Source: Sphingomonas melonis | GTDB lineage: Bacteria; Pseudomonadota; Alphaproteobacteria; Sphingomonadales; Sphingomonadaceae | Assembly (NCBI RefSeq): GCF_013409985.1 | Contig: NZ_JACCBY010000001.1 | Location: forward strand, 1,240,001 to 1,304,000 | DNA: 64,000 nt | Direction of reading: 5' to 3' | Shown here: piece after piece, positions 18,354-27,682 of the stretch | How positions within the stretch are numbered: the stretch's first letter is position 1 | Layout: every line of letters begins with the position of its first letter | Translations under genes and position numbers: made by a program | Notes under the pieces: model-generated | What the model was told of the DNA's origin: nothing | Seen by the model: only the letters and a program-made list of their open reading frames with translations | Database searches by the model: none

Positions 18354-20348
18354 ATGCGCGTACTGTGTTGCGTGCTGATGACGCTGGCGCTGCTGTGGGC
18401 GGGGACGGCGCATGCCGACCTCGCGCCCGCGGACGGGCCGAAGCACCTCGGCATGCGGCTGGTGGCGGAGAGCGAGAGCCCCCGCGCCGGCGCGCCGGTG
18501 ACGCTGGCGATCGACACGCGGCCGGCGCCGGGCTGGCATGGCTATTGGCGCAATCCGGGTGACGCGGGCTTCGCGCCGTCCCTCGCCTGGACGCTGCCGA
18601 AGGGCACGGCGGTCGTCGGCGAGCCGCAATGGCCGGTGCCGACGACGCTGCTGATCGCCGGTCTGATGAACTATGTCTATGAGGCGCCCTATGCGCCGCT
18701 GGTGACGGTGCAGGTGCCCGCGGGGCTGGCGAAGGGCACGCGGCTGCCGGTCAAACTGGCGATCAACTATCTCGTCTGCACCAATGCGATCTGCGTGCCC
18801 GAGCAGCAGGATCTCAGCCTGGAGCTGACGGTCGGCGATGGCGCGCCGTCGCACCGCGCCGATTTCGACCGCTGGCGCAGTGCGATCCCCAAGCCGCTCG
18901 ACGCGGCGGGGACGTATCAGGTCAAGCATGGCAAGCTCGTCATCGCCGTGCCGCTGCCCGCCGCGGCGAAGGTGGAAAATCCCGCCTTCTTCCCGTTCGG
19001 GCCGGACATGGTGAACTATGCCGCGCCGCAGACGGTGACGCGCGACGGCGACCGGCTGCTGATCGCGACCGAGGGCGCGCCCAAGGGGCGAATCGCCGGC
19101 GTGCTGCGCATCGGCCCGGACCTCGGCCTCAGCATCCACGCCGATGCCGGGACGGTGACGCAGGCGAGCGACCGCAGCGGCTGGGCGGCGGCGCTGCTCG
19201 CCTTTGCCGGCGCGGTGCTCGGCGGGCTGATCCTCAACGTCATGCCCTGCGTCTTCCCGATCCTCAGCCTCAAGGCGCTGCACCTCGCCCGCGGCGGCGA
19301 GGACGAGCGCGCGGCGCGGATCGATGCGCTCGGCTATATGCTCGGCGCGGTGTTGATGTGCGTCGCGCTCGGCGGGCTGATCCTGGCCTTGCGCGCGGGC
19401 GGGTCGGTGGTCGGCTGGGCGTTCCAGTTGCAGGACCCGCGGATCGTCGTGCTGCTGATCGCGCTGACCTTTGCGATCACGCTCAACCTTGCCGGGCGGT
19501 TCGAGGTGCCGGTGCCGCAATTCGCCTCGCATGGCGGCGCGGCGGGATCGGTGGCGACCGGCGCGCTGGCGGCATTCGTCGCGACGCCGTGTTCGGGTCC
19601 GTTCATGGGCGCGGCGCTCGGCGCGGCGCTGGTGCTGCCGTGGCCGGCGGCGCTGGCGGTGTTCGCGGGGCTCGGGCTCGGGCTGGCGCTGCCGTTCCTC
19701 GCGATCGGCTTCGTGCCGGCGCTGCGGCGGCGGCTGCCCAAGCCGGGCCTGTGGATGGAGCGGTTCCGCCGCGTGCTCGCGGTGCCGATGGCGCTGACCG
19801 TGCTGGCGCTGCTGTGGCTGGCGTGGCGGCAGGCGGGCGCGACGGGGCTGGCGATCGGCGTGGCCACGATCGTCGTCACCGGCGTCGTGCTGAGCCTCGG
19901 CGGGCGGCGGCAGACGCGCGGGGAGGGCTTCGGCTGGGCGCTCGCGCTGGCCGCGCTGGTGGTGCCGGCGGCGCTGGCGGCGGCGCTGACCGGCGGGGCG
20001 GCCAAGCCGGCGGCGGTCGGCGGCGACGCGTTCAGCGAGGCGCGGCTGGCGGCGTTGCGCAAGGAAGGGCGGCCGGTGTTCGCTTATTTCACCGCCGACT
20101 GGTGCCTGTCGTGCAAGGTCAACGAGGCGTCGTCGATCGACACCGCCGCGACGCGGGCGGCGTTCGCGAAGAACAAGGTCGCCGTGCTGGTCGGCGACTG
20201 GACCGATGGCGATCCCGCGCTGGGACGGTTTATCCAGGCGCACAACCGCGCCGGCGTGCCACTGTACCTCTATTACGCGCCGGGCGCCGCCGAGCCGCGC
20301 GTGCTGCCGCAGGTGCTGACGCCGGGGATGCTGGGGGGGCTGCACTGA
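18354..20348 (+). CDS. DsbD-like protein-disulfide reductase
   Basis: Inner-membrane thiol:disulfide protein of 664 aa that carries electrons from cytoplasm to periplasm. It has a signal peptide (to about residue 22, AHA), a periplasmic beta domain (to about 270), eight-helix cytochrome-c-biogenesis-like core (about 280-540) with redox Cys299 in NVMPCVFPIL and Cys413 in VATPCSGPFMG, and a C-terminal thioredoxin domain with Cys584/Cys587 in DWCLSCKVNE. The thioredoxin motif CLSC differs from E. coli DsbD CVAC. The N-terminal domain resembles the ScsB/DsbD-alpha extended type found in alphaproteobacteria. ATG 18309 is an alternative start; 18354 opens directly on the signal peptide. Confidence 0.88.
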   Translation: MRVLCCVLMTLALLWAGTAHADLAPADGPKHLGMRLVAESESPRAGAPVTLAIDTRPAPGWHGYWRNPGDAGFAPSLAWTLPKGTAVVGEPQWPVPTTLLIAGLMNYVYEAPYAPLVTVQVPAGLAKGTRLPVKLAINYLVCTNAICVPEQQDLSLELTVGDGAPSHRADFDRWRSAIPKPLDAAGTYQVKHGKLVIAVPLPAAAKVENPAFFPFGPDMVNYAAPQTVTRDGDRLLIATEGAPKGRIAGVLRIGPDLGLSIHADAGTVTQASDRSGWAAALLAFAGAVLGGLILNVMPCVFPILSLKALHLARGGEDERAARIDALGYMLGAVLMCVALGGLILALRAGGSVVGWAFQLQDPRIVVLLIALTFAITLNLAGRFEVPVPQFASHGGAAGSVATGALAAFVATPCSGPFMGAALGAALVLPWPAALAVFAGLGLGLALPFLAIGFVPALRRRLPKPGLWMERFRRVLAVPMALTVLALLWLAWRQAGATGLAIGVATIVVTGVVLSLGGRRQTRGEGFGWALALAALVVPAALAAALTGGAAKPAAVGGDAFSEARLAALRKEGRPVFAYFTADWCLSCKVNEASSIDTAATRAAFAKNKVAVLVGDWTDGDPALGRFIQAHNRAGVPLYLYYAPGAAEPRVLPQVLTPGMLGGLH

Positions 20349-20423
20349 GCGAGGTCTTCCCCGCGAGGGTGGGGGCTATCGCCTATGAATGGGCGTGAGG
20401 CGGTCGCCTTGCATCCCGATCCC

Positions 20424-20530
20424 GTCACCCCGGACGTGTTCCGGGGTCCACTCTGCGGCGAGGAGAAAGGATTGAGTCGGCACCATCCCCTCGCGGCGCG
20501 GTGGACCCCGGAACGAGTCCGGGGTGACGG
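20424..20530. repeat. Inverted pair of family A REPs (REPIN-like)
   Basis: A forward copy (20424-20451) and a reverse copy (20501-20530) are separated by 49 bases that begin TCTGCGGCGAGG. The spacer start closely matches that of the pair at 29074. The 349-bp region 20349-20697 between the DsbD-like and ATP-grasp genes holds this pair and no convincing gene. Confidence 0.8.
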
Positions 20531-20697
20531 ATCTCATGAGGATGGCGATCGAACCTCATCATCGTAGCCATACACGACGACTCTCGCCCTGCCGGGCGGC
20601 GCACCCGCATAGTAAATTCGGTTTAAACGCCTCTTGTGCGGCGCAATGTTTCCCCGCAGCATGGAACTTGCATCACGTGGGGGGCTTTACCGTTCCG

Positions 20698-22188
20698 ATG
20701 GGGAAACGACCGGCGTTCGACGAGATCATGGGGATGGACGGCGATACGCCGCCGCGTCCGGCACTGGCCGCCCTCGGGCGCTGGCTGGAGCAGACGCCCG
20801 ACGACGAACTGCGCCGGCGGCAGGAGGCGGCGGAGAACACCTTCCGCCAGCTCGGCATCACCTTCGCGGTCTATGGCGACACCGACACGCGCGAACGGAT
20901 CATCCCGTTCGACATCGTCCCGCGTGTCTTCCTCGCCGACGAATGGGCGCGCCTGTCCGAAGGGCTGGTGCAGCGGGTCGATGCGATCAACGCCTTCCTC
21001 GACGATATCTATGGCGAGCGCCGCATCCTCAAGGAGGGCGTGCTGCCCGAAGACCTCATCCTGGGCAATCCGCAGTTCCGCCCGGAGATCGCCGGCATGC
21101 GCCCGCCGCACGGCATCTGGGCGCATATCTGCGGCATCGACCTGGTGCGGACCGGGCCGGACGAATTCTTCGTGCTCGAGGACAATGCGCGCACGCCCTC
21201 GGGGGTGAGCTACATGCTCGAAAACCGCGAGGCGATGGTGCGGCTTTGCCCCGAACTGTTCCGCGAATATCGCGTCGAGCCGGTCGACAGCTATCCCGAC
21301 CGCTTGCTCGAGACGATGAAGTCGGTCGCGCCGCGCGGCGCCGCGTCGGGGCCGGTGTGCGTGGTGCTGACGCCGGGCCATTTCAATTCGGCCTATTACG
21401 AGCATAGCTTCCTTGCCGATTCTATGGGCGTCGAACTCGTCGAGGCGGCCGATCTGGTCGTCGACGACGATCAGGTCTGGATGCGGACGATCGCCGGGCG
21501 GGTGCGCGTCGACGTGATCTATCGCCGGATCGACGACGAATATCTCGATCCGCTGGTGTTCCGCCCCGATTCGATGCTTGGCGTGCCCGGGCTGATCGCC
21601 GCTTATGCCGCGGGCAATGTCGCGATCATCAACGCGCCCGGCAACGGCATCGCCGACGACAAAGCGATCTACAGCTATATGCCGGAGATCGTGCGTTTCT
21701 ATTCGGGTGGCGAGGCGAAGCTGCCCAATGTCGAGACGTTTCGCTGCCGCGAGCCGCAGGCGCTGCGCTACGTCCTCGACCATCTCGACGAACTGGTCGT
21801 GAAGCTGGTCGACGGCTCGGGTGGCTATGGCATGCTGGTCGGGCCGACCGCGTCGCGTGCCGAGATCGAGGCGTTCCGCGCCGCGCTCATCGCCGAGCCG
21901 CACCGCTATATCGCGCAACCGACGCTGGCGCTGTCGACCGTACCGACGCTGGCGGACGGCGGCCTCAGCCCGCGCCACGTCGACTTCCGCCCGTTCGTGC
22001 TGAGCGGGTCGAAGGGCGTGCAGGTGGTGCCGGGCGGGCTGACGCGGGTGGCGCTCAAGGAAGGCTCGCTGGTGGTCAATTCGAGCCAGGGCGGCGGAAC
22101 CAAGGACAGTTTCGTGCTGATGGCCGACAGCCCGTTCCAGCGCCAGTCGATGGGCGGGATGACGCAGTCGCAGGGGTTCGGGGCATGA
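20698..22188 (+). CDS. Circularly permuted ATP-grasp protein (CP_ATPgrasp)
   Basis: 496 aa, predicted cytoplasmic. Typical family segments are GITFAVYGDTDTRERIIPFD, PRVFLADEW, IWAHICGIDLVRTGPDEFFVLEDNARTPSG, FNSAYYEHSFLAD and HLDELVVKLVDGSGGYGMLVGP, matching the circularly permuted ATP-grasp (DUF404/DUF407) family, thought to form amide or peptide bonds. It begins a compact cluster with the alpha-E and transglutaminase-like genes, a widely conserved association of unknown product. Start at 20698 fits the usual N-terminus of the family (xAFDEIMGMDG), although its ribosome site is weak. Confidence 0.92.
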   Translation: MGKRPAFDEIMGMDGDTPPRPALAALGRWLEQTPDDELRRRQEAAENTFRQLGITFAVYGDTDTRERIIPFDIVPRVFLADEWARLSEGLVQRVDAINAFLDDIYGERRILKEGVLPEDLILGNPQFRPEIAGMRPPHGIWAHICGIDLVRTGPDEFFVLEDNARTPSGVSYMLENREAMVRLCPELFREYRVEPVDSYPDRLLETMKSVAPRGAASGPVCVVLTPGHFNSAYYEHSFLADSMGVELVEAADLVVDDDQVWMRTIAGRVRVDVIYRRIDDEYLDPLVFRPDSMLGVPGLIAAYAAGNVAIINAPGNGIADDKAIYSYMPEIVRFYSGGEAKLPNVETFRCREPQALRYVLDHLDELVVKLVDGSGGYGMLVGPTASRAEIEAFRAALIAEPHRYIAQPTLALSTVPTLADGGLSPRHVDFRPFVLSGSKGVQVVPGGLTRVALKEGSLVVNSSQGGGTKDSFVLMADSPFQRQSMGGMTQSQGFGA

Positions 22189-22198
22189 ACGCGGCGAA

Positions 22199-22331
22199 AA
22201 TCCTCCCCGGCACGGGGAGGGGGACCGCGACGCGCAGCGGCGTGGTGGAGGGGGGCTTCCCCATAGGACGGCGCTTGTGGAGCCCCCCCTCCACCAGCTT
22301 CGCTGGTCCCCCTCCCCGTGCCGGGGAGGAA
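22199..22331. repeat. Family B repeat between ATP-grasp and alpha-E genes
   Basis: The element starts AATCCTCCCCGGCACGGGGA and ends CCCGTGCCGGGGAGGA. Its arms are complementary along most of its length. The terminal GGGGAGGA serves as Shine-Dalgarno sequence for the alpha-E gene start at 22337. Confidence 0.8.
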
Positions 22332-22336
22332 TGGGC

Positions 22337-23275
22337 ATGATGCTCTCGCGCACCGCCTCGTCGCTCTACTGGCTCGGCCGGTACATCGAGCGCGCCGATT
22401 TCTACGCGCGGCTGATCGAGGCGACGGTGCGGCTCGACGTGATGTCGTCGCGGCCGGCGGGTGAGGTGGCGTGGTCGTCGGCGCTCGCGGTCACCGATAC
22501 CGAGGCGGACTTCGCCGCTTATGGCGGCGAGCTGACGCAGAGCGACGTGGTGCGCTTCCTGACGCTCGACACCAGTCACGGCGGCTCGGTGATCCGTTGC
22601 CTCGACCGCGCGCGCAACAATGCCAAGGCGGTGCGCACCGCGCTCAGCCGCGAGGCATGGACCGCGATCAACCGCGCCTGGCTGGTGTTCGAGAATCGCC
22701 AGCGGATCGGCGAGACGCAGGCGACGCTGAGCCTGGTCGAGGCGGTCAAGAACGAGACGCGCGGCTTCGAGGGCGCGGTGCACCAGATGCTGCGCAACCA
22801 GTCGCACTGGTTCATCCGCCTCGGGCAGGCGGTGGAGCGCGCCGACAACAGCGCGCGGCTGCTCGACGTCAAATATCATATCCTGCTGCCCGAGGGCGAG
22901 ACGGTCGGCGGCGTCGTCGATCGCGACCAGTGGACGACGATCCTCCAGACGGTGTCGGCGGTGACCGCCTATCGCTGGCTCTATTCGGACGGCCTGACGC
23001 CCGCCAACGTCATCGACCTGCTGATCGCCAGCCGCGAACTGCCGCGCAGCCTCGTCGCCTCGTCCGAGATCACCGTCGACATCCTCGGCCTGCTCGCCGA
23101 GCGTACCGGCAGCCACGGCGAGGCGGACCGGATGGCGCGGATGCGCGCCGCGCGGCTCGGCAAGACGCGCTCGGGCGAGGTGATCGCCAGCGGCCTGCAC
23201 CAATATCTGCAAGCCTTCATCCGCGAGAACGGCCAGCTGCACGAGGCGATCGGCCGCCAGTTCCGGTTCGTCTGA
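22337..23275 (+). CDS. Alpha-E domain protein
   Basis: 312-aa all-helical protein of the alpha-E (DUF403) family, recognisable by LSRTASSLYWLGRYIERADFYARLIE at the N-terminus, DTSHGGSVIRCLDRARNNAKAVRTALSREAW, WFIRLGQAVERADNSARLLDVKYH and QYLQAFIRENGQLHEAIGRQF at the end. No enzymatic motif is known; it always occurs with CP-ATP-grasp proteins and may be a scaffold or carrier in their reaction. ATG 22337 has AGGA 6 bases upstream, contributed by the repeat; ATG 22331 and 22340 are alternatives. The stop overlaps the transglutaminase-like start (TGATG). Confidence 0.92.
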   Translation: MMLSRTASSLYWLGRYIERADFYARLIEATVRLDVMSSRPAGEVAWSSALAVTDTEADFAAYGGELTQSDVVRFLTLDTSHGGSVIRCLDRARNNAKAVRTALSREAWTAINRAWLVFENRQRIGETQATLSLVEAVKNETRGFEGAVHQMLRNQSHWFIRLGQAVERADNSARLLDVKYHILLPEGETVGGVVDRDQWTTILQTVSAVTAYRWLYSDGLTPANVIDLLIASRELPRSLVASSEITVDILGLLAERTGSHGEADRMARMRAARLGKTRSGEVIASGLHQYLQAFIRENGQLHEAIGRQFRFV

Positions 23276-24078
23276 TGCGCCTGTCGATCGATCACCGCAC
23301 CGTCTACCGCTTCAGCGAGCCGCAGAGCCGGCTGGTGCAGATGCTGCGCATGACGCCCGAGAACAGCCACGACCAGACCGTCGCGCGCTGGCGGATCGAC
23401 GTCGACTGCGACGCCAAGATGCGGCGCGGTCGTGACGGTTTCGGCAACGCGGTCACCATGCTCTACGCCGAGGGGCCGATCGCCGATATCGAGATTGCGG
23501 TGCGCGGCGAGGTGCTGACCAGCCATTCCGACGGCGTCGTGCGCGGCGTGGCCGAGGCGCTGCCGCCGGCGGTGTTCCTGCGCGCGACCGACGCGACGCC
23601 GCGCGATCCGGCGATCGCCGCCTTTGCGGGGGAGGTGACGGGTGCGGCGGATGGCGCGGTCGGCAAGCTGCACGGCCTCAACCGCGCGCTGCACGCGCGC
23701 TTCGCGCACGATCGCGCCCGCCCCGAGCCGGGATTGAGCGCGGCGGCGGCGTTCGCGCGTCCGACGGCGACGTCGCGCGACCTGGCGCAGATGTTCGCGG
23801 TCGCGGCGCGGTCGCTCGGCATCCCGGCGCGCTATGTATCGGGGTACAGCCTCGTCGAGGGATCGCTGCGACCGACGCCGCACGGCTGGGCGGAGGCGCA
23901 TGTCGACGGGCTCGGCTGGGTCGGCTTCGACCCGTTCACCGGCCGCTCGCCGCAGGAGGAAAGCGTGCGCGTCGCCGCGGCGCTCGATGCCTCGGGCGCG
24001 GCGCCGGTGGCGGGCTCGCGCCTCGGCGAGGGCGAGGAGGAGCTGGACGTCGCGGTAACCGTGTCGGCGGCGCAATAG
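23275..24078 (+). CDS. Transglutaminase-like protein lacking the catalytic Cys
   Basis: 267 aa, cytoplasmic by absence of a signal peptide. The N-terminal beta domain (about 1-95; HRTVYRFSEPQSRLVQMLRM) is the Bact_transglu_N type. The core has LGIPARYVSGY and GWVGFDPFTGR with His203 (PHGWAEAH) and Asp219. The position of the nucleophile, normally G-V-C-x-D-F-A-H, reads TATSRDLAQMF, so Cys is replaced by Ser167 and the following His by Gln. The only Cys in the protein is near residue 45. It may be a non-catalytic or altered member. Start overlaps the alpha-E stop, so the three genes are one operon. The following 418 bp are repeats. Confidence 0.9.
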   Translation: MRLSIDHRTVYRFSEPQSRLVQMLRMTPENSHDQTVARWRIDVDCDAKMRRGRDGFGNAVTMLYAEGPIADIEIAVRGEVLTSHSDGVVRGVAEALPPAVFLRATDATPRDPAIAAFAGEVTGAADGAVGKLHGLNRALHARFAHDRARPEPGLSAAAAFARPTATSRDLAQMFAVAARSLGIPARYVSGYSLVEGSLRPTPHGWAEAHVDGLGWVGFDPFTGRSPQEESVRVAAALDASGAAPVAGSRLGEGEEELDVAVTVSAAQ

Positions 24079-24112
24079 TCGGGCGCCAACGGCACCGTAT
24101 CAGCTGCTGTAC

Positions 24113-24238
24113 GTCCTCCCTCGCGCAGCGGGGGAGGGGGACCAGCGAAGCTGGTGGAGGGGGCGTCCCCGCATATACGAGGTTCGCCGCATCCTCCCCT
24201 CGGTCGATGCTTCGCATTGCCCCCGGCGGGGAGGGCTA
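24113..24238. repeat. Family B repeat upstream of the catalase gene
   Basis: It begins TCCTCCCTCGCAGCGGGGGA, includes GGACCAGCGAAGCTGGTGGAGGGGG and ends CCCCGGCGGGGAGGG. A partial further copy (CCCTCCCTCCAGCGGGGGAG) lies at 24366-24385. Together with the family A copy at 24288 it occupies the gene-free stretch 24079-24496. Confidence 0.7.
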
Positions 24239-24287
24239 TCGCATATGGCTGCAAGGATGAGGCTCGATCGGCGTCCTCCTCTCGTCC

Positions 24288-24314
24288 GTCACCCCGGAAC
24301 ACGTCCGGGGTGAC
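24288..24314. repeat. REP-like palindrome, family A
   Basis: Identical to the 27-bp copy at 13161 (GTCACCCCGGA, loop ACACG, TCCGGGGTGAC). Confidence 0.8.
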
Positions 24315-24496
24315 GGGGCGGGATTGGAAGGTAGCGGACTCAAGCGAATGTTCATGTGCGATAGCCCTCCCTCCAGCGGGGGAGGCATTGCGGACCGCGT
24401 TATTCGCCGCCCCGCCCGAAAGTTTGCTGCGCGAAGGCACTGACCCAGATCAGCTTCGTTGAGCGACCGCAAGCCTCCACGATGCGAGATACCTTC

Positions 24497-26584
24497 ATGA
24501 CCGATACCCTGGCCCTGAACCCCGGCAACGGCGGTGAGACGCATCAGCGCACCGATGCCGATCATCCGGTGCTGACCACCAACCACGGCACGCCGATCGC
24601 CGACAACCAGAACCAGCTCAAGGCGGGCGCGCGCGGCCCGGTGCTGCTCGAAGACGAAATCTATCGCGAGAAGATCAACCACTTCGATCACGAGCGCATC
24701 CCCGAGCGGATCGTCCACGCCCGCGGCTCGGCGGCGCATGGCTATTTCGAATGCACCGAGAGCCTTGCCGACATCACCGTCGCCGACCTGTTCCAGAAGA
24801 AGGGGCAGCGCACCGAGGTGTTCACCCGCTTCTCGACCGTCGCCGGCGGCGCGGGCTCGGTCGACACGCCGCGCGACGTGCGCGGTTTCGCGGTGAAGTT
24901 CTACACGCGCGAGGGCAATTGGGACCTCGTCGGCAACAACATCCCGGTGTTCTTCATCCAGGACGCGATCAAATTCCCCGACCTGATCCACGCCGCCAAG
25001 ATGGAGGCCGATCGCGGCTATCCGCAGGCGGCGACCGCGCACGACACCTTCTGGGATTTCATCAGCCTGATGCCCGAATCGACGCACATGATCATGTGGG
25101 CGATGTCGGACCGCACGCTGCCGCGCACCTTCGCCAATATGGAGGGGTTCGGCGTCCACACCTTCCGCTTCATCAACAAGGAGGGGAAGAGCACCTTCGT
25201 CAAGTTCCACTGGAAGCCGAAGGCGGGGCTCGCCTCGACGATCTGGGACGAGACGGTGAAGATCGCCGGGGCCGATCCCGATTTCCAGCGCCGCGACCTG
25301 TTCGAGCGGATCGACCGCGGTGATTTCCCCGAGTGGGAGCTCGGCGTGCAGCTGTTCGACGAGGACTTCGCCAACAGCCAGCCCTATGACGTGCTCGACG
25401 CGACCAAGATCATTCCCGAGGAGGTGCTGCCGGTGCGCATCGTCGGCAAGATGGTGCTCGACCGCTATCCCGACAATTTCTTCGCCGAGACCGAACAGGC
25501 GGCGTTCGTGCCGAGCCATGTCGTCCCCGGCATCGGTTTCTCCAACGATCCGCTACTCCAGGGGCGGCTGTTCAGCTATACCGACACGCAATTGTCGCGG
25601 CTGGGCTCGGTCAATTTCCACCAATTGCCGATCAATTCGGCCAAGGGTCGCGCTGCGGTGGCGGGCTGCCCGTTCATGAACCAGCAGCGCGATGGCCATA
25701 TGCAGATGGCGGTGCCCAAGGGCCGCGCCAATTACGAGCCGAACAGCCTCGCCAAGGTCGGTGAGGAAGGCGGCGCGCGCGAGGACGCGGAGAAGGGCTA
25801 CAAGACCTTCCCGTCGGAGGAGCAGGGCCAGAAGCTGCGTATCCGGCCGGAGAGTTTCGCCGATCATTACAGCCAGGCGCGACTGTTCTTCCGCTCGATG
25901 GACCCGGCGGAACAGGCGCATATCGCCTCCGCCTTCGTGTTCGAACTGTCGAAGGTCGGGCTGGAGCATGTCCGCACCGCGATGATGGCCAATCTGCGCA
26001 ACGTCGACGAGGATCTCGCCGCGCGGGTCGCCGACGGGCTGGCGATGGACCTGCCCGCAGCGTCGCCGACCGCGGCGCCGGTGCTCGACATGGACCCGTC
26101 GCCCGCGCTGCGGATCATCCGCGGGCCGCTCGAGAAGCACACGCTGGAAGGGCGGTCGGTCGGTATCCTCATTGCCGACGGTAGCGATGCGGCGGCGCTC
26201 GCGTCGCTCAAGGATGCGGTGAAGGCCGCCGGCGGCCGGGCGGTGCTGGTCGCGCCCAAGGTCGGCAAGGTGCCGCTGTCGGACGGCTCGTCGGTCGCGG
26301 CCGATTCGCAATTGTTCGGCCAGCCGTCGGCGACGCTCGACGCCTGTGCGGTGCTGCTGTCGGAGGCGGCGACTGCCAAGCTCGTCAAGGAAGCCGCGGC
26401 GGTGCAGTGGGTGATGGACGCCTTCGGCCACCTCAAGGCGATCGGCTTCAACGCCGAGGCCAAGCCGCTGCTCGACAAGGCCGGCGTCGAGGCGGACGCG
26501 GGGGTGACCGACCTCAGCGGCTTCGTCGAGGCGGCGAAGCAGCGCTATTGGGATCGCGAACCCAAGGTGCGTACGCTGGCGTAA
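24497..26584 (+). CDS. katE: Large-subunit catalase (KatE/HPII type)
   Basis: Heme catalase that disproportionates hydrogen peroxide, 695 aa, the size of the large-subunit clade with an extra C-terminal flavodoxin-like domain. Seen are catalytic His74 in [15 protein letters not shown], the Asn of [17 protein letters not shown] (147/148), and heme-axial Tyr361 in RLFSYTDTQ. The C-terminal domain (about 540-695; [22 protein letters not shown]) is the class-I-amidotransferase-like fold of HPII. ATG 24482 (five codons upstream) is an equally possible start; both have weak ribosome sites. Large catalases are often stationary-phase or stress-induced, but no such promoter is evident here. Confidence 0.95.
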   Translation: MTDTLALNPGNGGETHQRTDADHPVLTTNHGTPIADNQNQLKAGARGPVLLEDEIYREKINHFDHERIPERIVHARGSAAHGYFECTESLADITVADLFQKKGQRTEVFTRFSTVAGGAGSVDTPRDVRGFAVKFYTREGNWDLVGNNIPVFFIQDAIKFPDLIHAAKMEADRGYPQAATAHDTFWDFISLMPESTHMIMWAMSDRTLPRTFANMEGFGVHTFRFINKEGKSTFVKFHWKPKAGLASTIWDETVKIAGADPDFQRRDLFERIDRGDFPEWELGVQLFDEDFANSQPYDVLDATKIIPEEVLPVRIVGKMVLDRYPDNFFAETEQAAFVPSHVVPGIGFSNDPLLQGRLFSYTDTQLSRLGSVNFHQLPINSAKGRAAVAGCPFMNQQRDGHMQMAVPKGRANYEPNSLAKVGEEGGAREDAEKGYKTFPSEEQGQKLRIRPESFADHYSQARLFFRSMDPAEQAHIASAFVFELSKVGLEHVRTAMMANLRNVDEDLAARVADGLAMDLPAASPTAAPVLDMDPSPALRIIRGPLEKHTLEGRSVGILIADGSDAAALASLKDAVKAAGGRAVLVAPKVGKVPLSDGSSVAADSQLFGQPSATLDACAVLLSEAATAKLVKEAAAVQWVMDAFGHLKAIGFNAEAKPLLDKAGVEADAGVTDLSGFVEAAKQRYWDREPKVRTLA

Positions 26585-26593
26585 ACTCCGGCT

Positions 26594-26625
26594 GGGGCGG
26601 GCGCTCGTCCTGAGCCGCCCGCCCC
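26594..26625 (+). terminator. Strong GC hairpin after catalase
   Basis: GGGGCGGGCG (26594-26603) pairs exactly with CGCCCGCCCC (26616-26625), 10 bases after the stop. It lacks a T-tract. Confidence 0.55.
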
Positions 26626-26698
26626 GATCTGGCTCCGGTTAACCGGATCATAAGCCACGTCTTTTACGGCCGGCCGGGTGAGGCCAGCGCGCATCTCG

Positions 26699-27661
26699 AT
26701 GATCGGACGGGGGGTCCTGGGGCTGGCATTGCTCGCGGGATCGTCATGCGTGCCGCCGCGCCATGCCGCGACGACCGGCGCCCAGGCGGAACCCGCCGCG
26801 AGCCCGCGCCAGTTGCTGCACGCGCTGGCGCTCGATACGCCGGGGCTCGAAGGCTTGCCCGCGACCTTGCGCGCCTCGCTCGCCGACGATGCGGCGCCGG
26901 CGTTCGTCGCGGCAGCGCCCGCCTTCCTCGCCCAGGCGCAGACGCAGGACGATGCGGCCCGCGCCGCCGACTGCCTGACCGCCGCGGTCTATTACGAGGC
27001 GCGGTCGGAGCCGCTCGACGGCCAGCGCGCCGTCGCGCAGGTGGTGCTCAATCGCGTGCGCGACCGCGCCTTTCCGCACAGCGTCTGCGGCGTGGTGTTC
27101 CAGGGCTCGCAGCGGCGCACCGGATGCCAATTCTCGTTCACCTGCGACGGATCGATGGCCTATCGGCGCGATCCCGCCGCCTGGCAGCGCGCCCGCGACG
27201 TCGCCGAGGCGGCGCTGGCGGGCAGCGTCTACGCCCCGGTCGGCGCCGCGACCTTCTATCACACCAATGCGATCCTGCCGTGGTGGGCGTCGAGCCTCGC
27301 CCGGATCGGCGCGGTCGGCGCGCATATCTTCTATCGCTGGCGCGGGGCGATGGAGGGCGCGCTGAGCTTCCGCGCCGCTTATGCCGGCGTCGAGCCGATG
27401 CCGCTGCAACCCGATGTGGCGATGACCGGCGAGCAGGACGCAACGCTCTATCGCGACAGCGGCGAGGATGGCGGCGTGACCGTCCATCGCGGGCAGGTCG
27501 CGGCGATCGTCCGCCCCGATCCGCCGGCCGGCGTGTCCGTGCCGGCGGCCGCGCCGCGGATCGCGGTGACCGCGGGCGTCCGCGTCCATCTCGGCAGCGT
27601 CGCACCGCAGCGCTTCGTCACCGACGGCGCGACGATCGGCGAGGAAACCGATCCGGGCTGA
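26699..27661 (+). CDS. Cell wall hydrolase, SleB-like
   Basis: 320 aa. The N-terminus MIGRGVLGLALLAGSSCVPP is a signal peptide, perhaps of a lipoprotein (Cys17), so the enzyme acts in the periplasm. The hydrolase_2 domain (about 88-200) has CLTAAVYYEARSE with the catalytic Glu100, QRAVAQVVLNRVRD, CQFSFTCDG and ATFYHTNAILPWWASSL, as in SleB/CwlJ-type peptidoglycan lytic transglycosylases. In alphaproteobacteria such enzymes are vegetative wall-remodelling factors, not spore germination proteins. A GTG at 26678 could add seven residues. It converges with bpt. Confidence 0.87.
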   Translation: MIGRGVLGLALLAGSSCVPPRHAATTGAQAEPAASPRQLLHALALDTPGLEGLPATLRASLADDAAPAFVAAAPAFLAQAQTQDDAARAADCLTAAVYYEARSEPLDGQRAVAQVVLNRVRDRAFPHSVCGVVFQGSQRRTGCQFSFTCDGSMAYRRDPAAWQRARDVAEAALAGSVYAPVGAATFYHTNAILPWWASSLARIGAVGAHIFYRWRGAMEGALSFRAAYAGVEPMPLQPDVAMTGEQDATLYRDSGEDGGVTVHRGQVAAIVRPDPPAGVSVPAAAPRIAVTAGVRVHLGSVAPQRFVTDGATIGEETDPG

Positions 27662-27682
27662 TCGGCCTGACCTGTGTGGCGG

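Noticed and set aside
18294..20345. 683-codon open frame opposite the DsbD-like gene
   Set aside because: Antisense shadow, Arg/Gln/His-rich without motifs.
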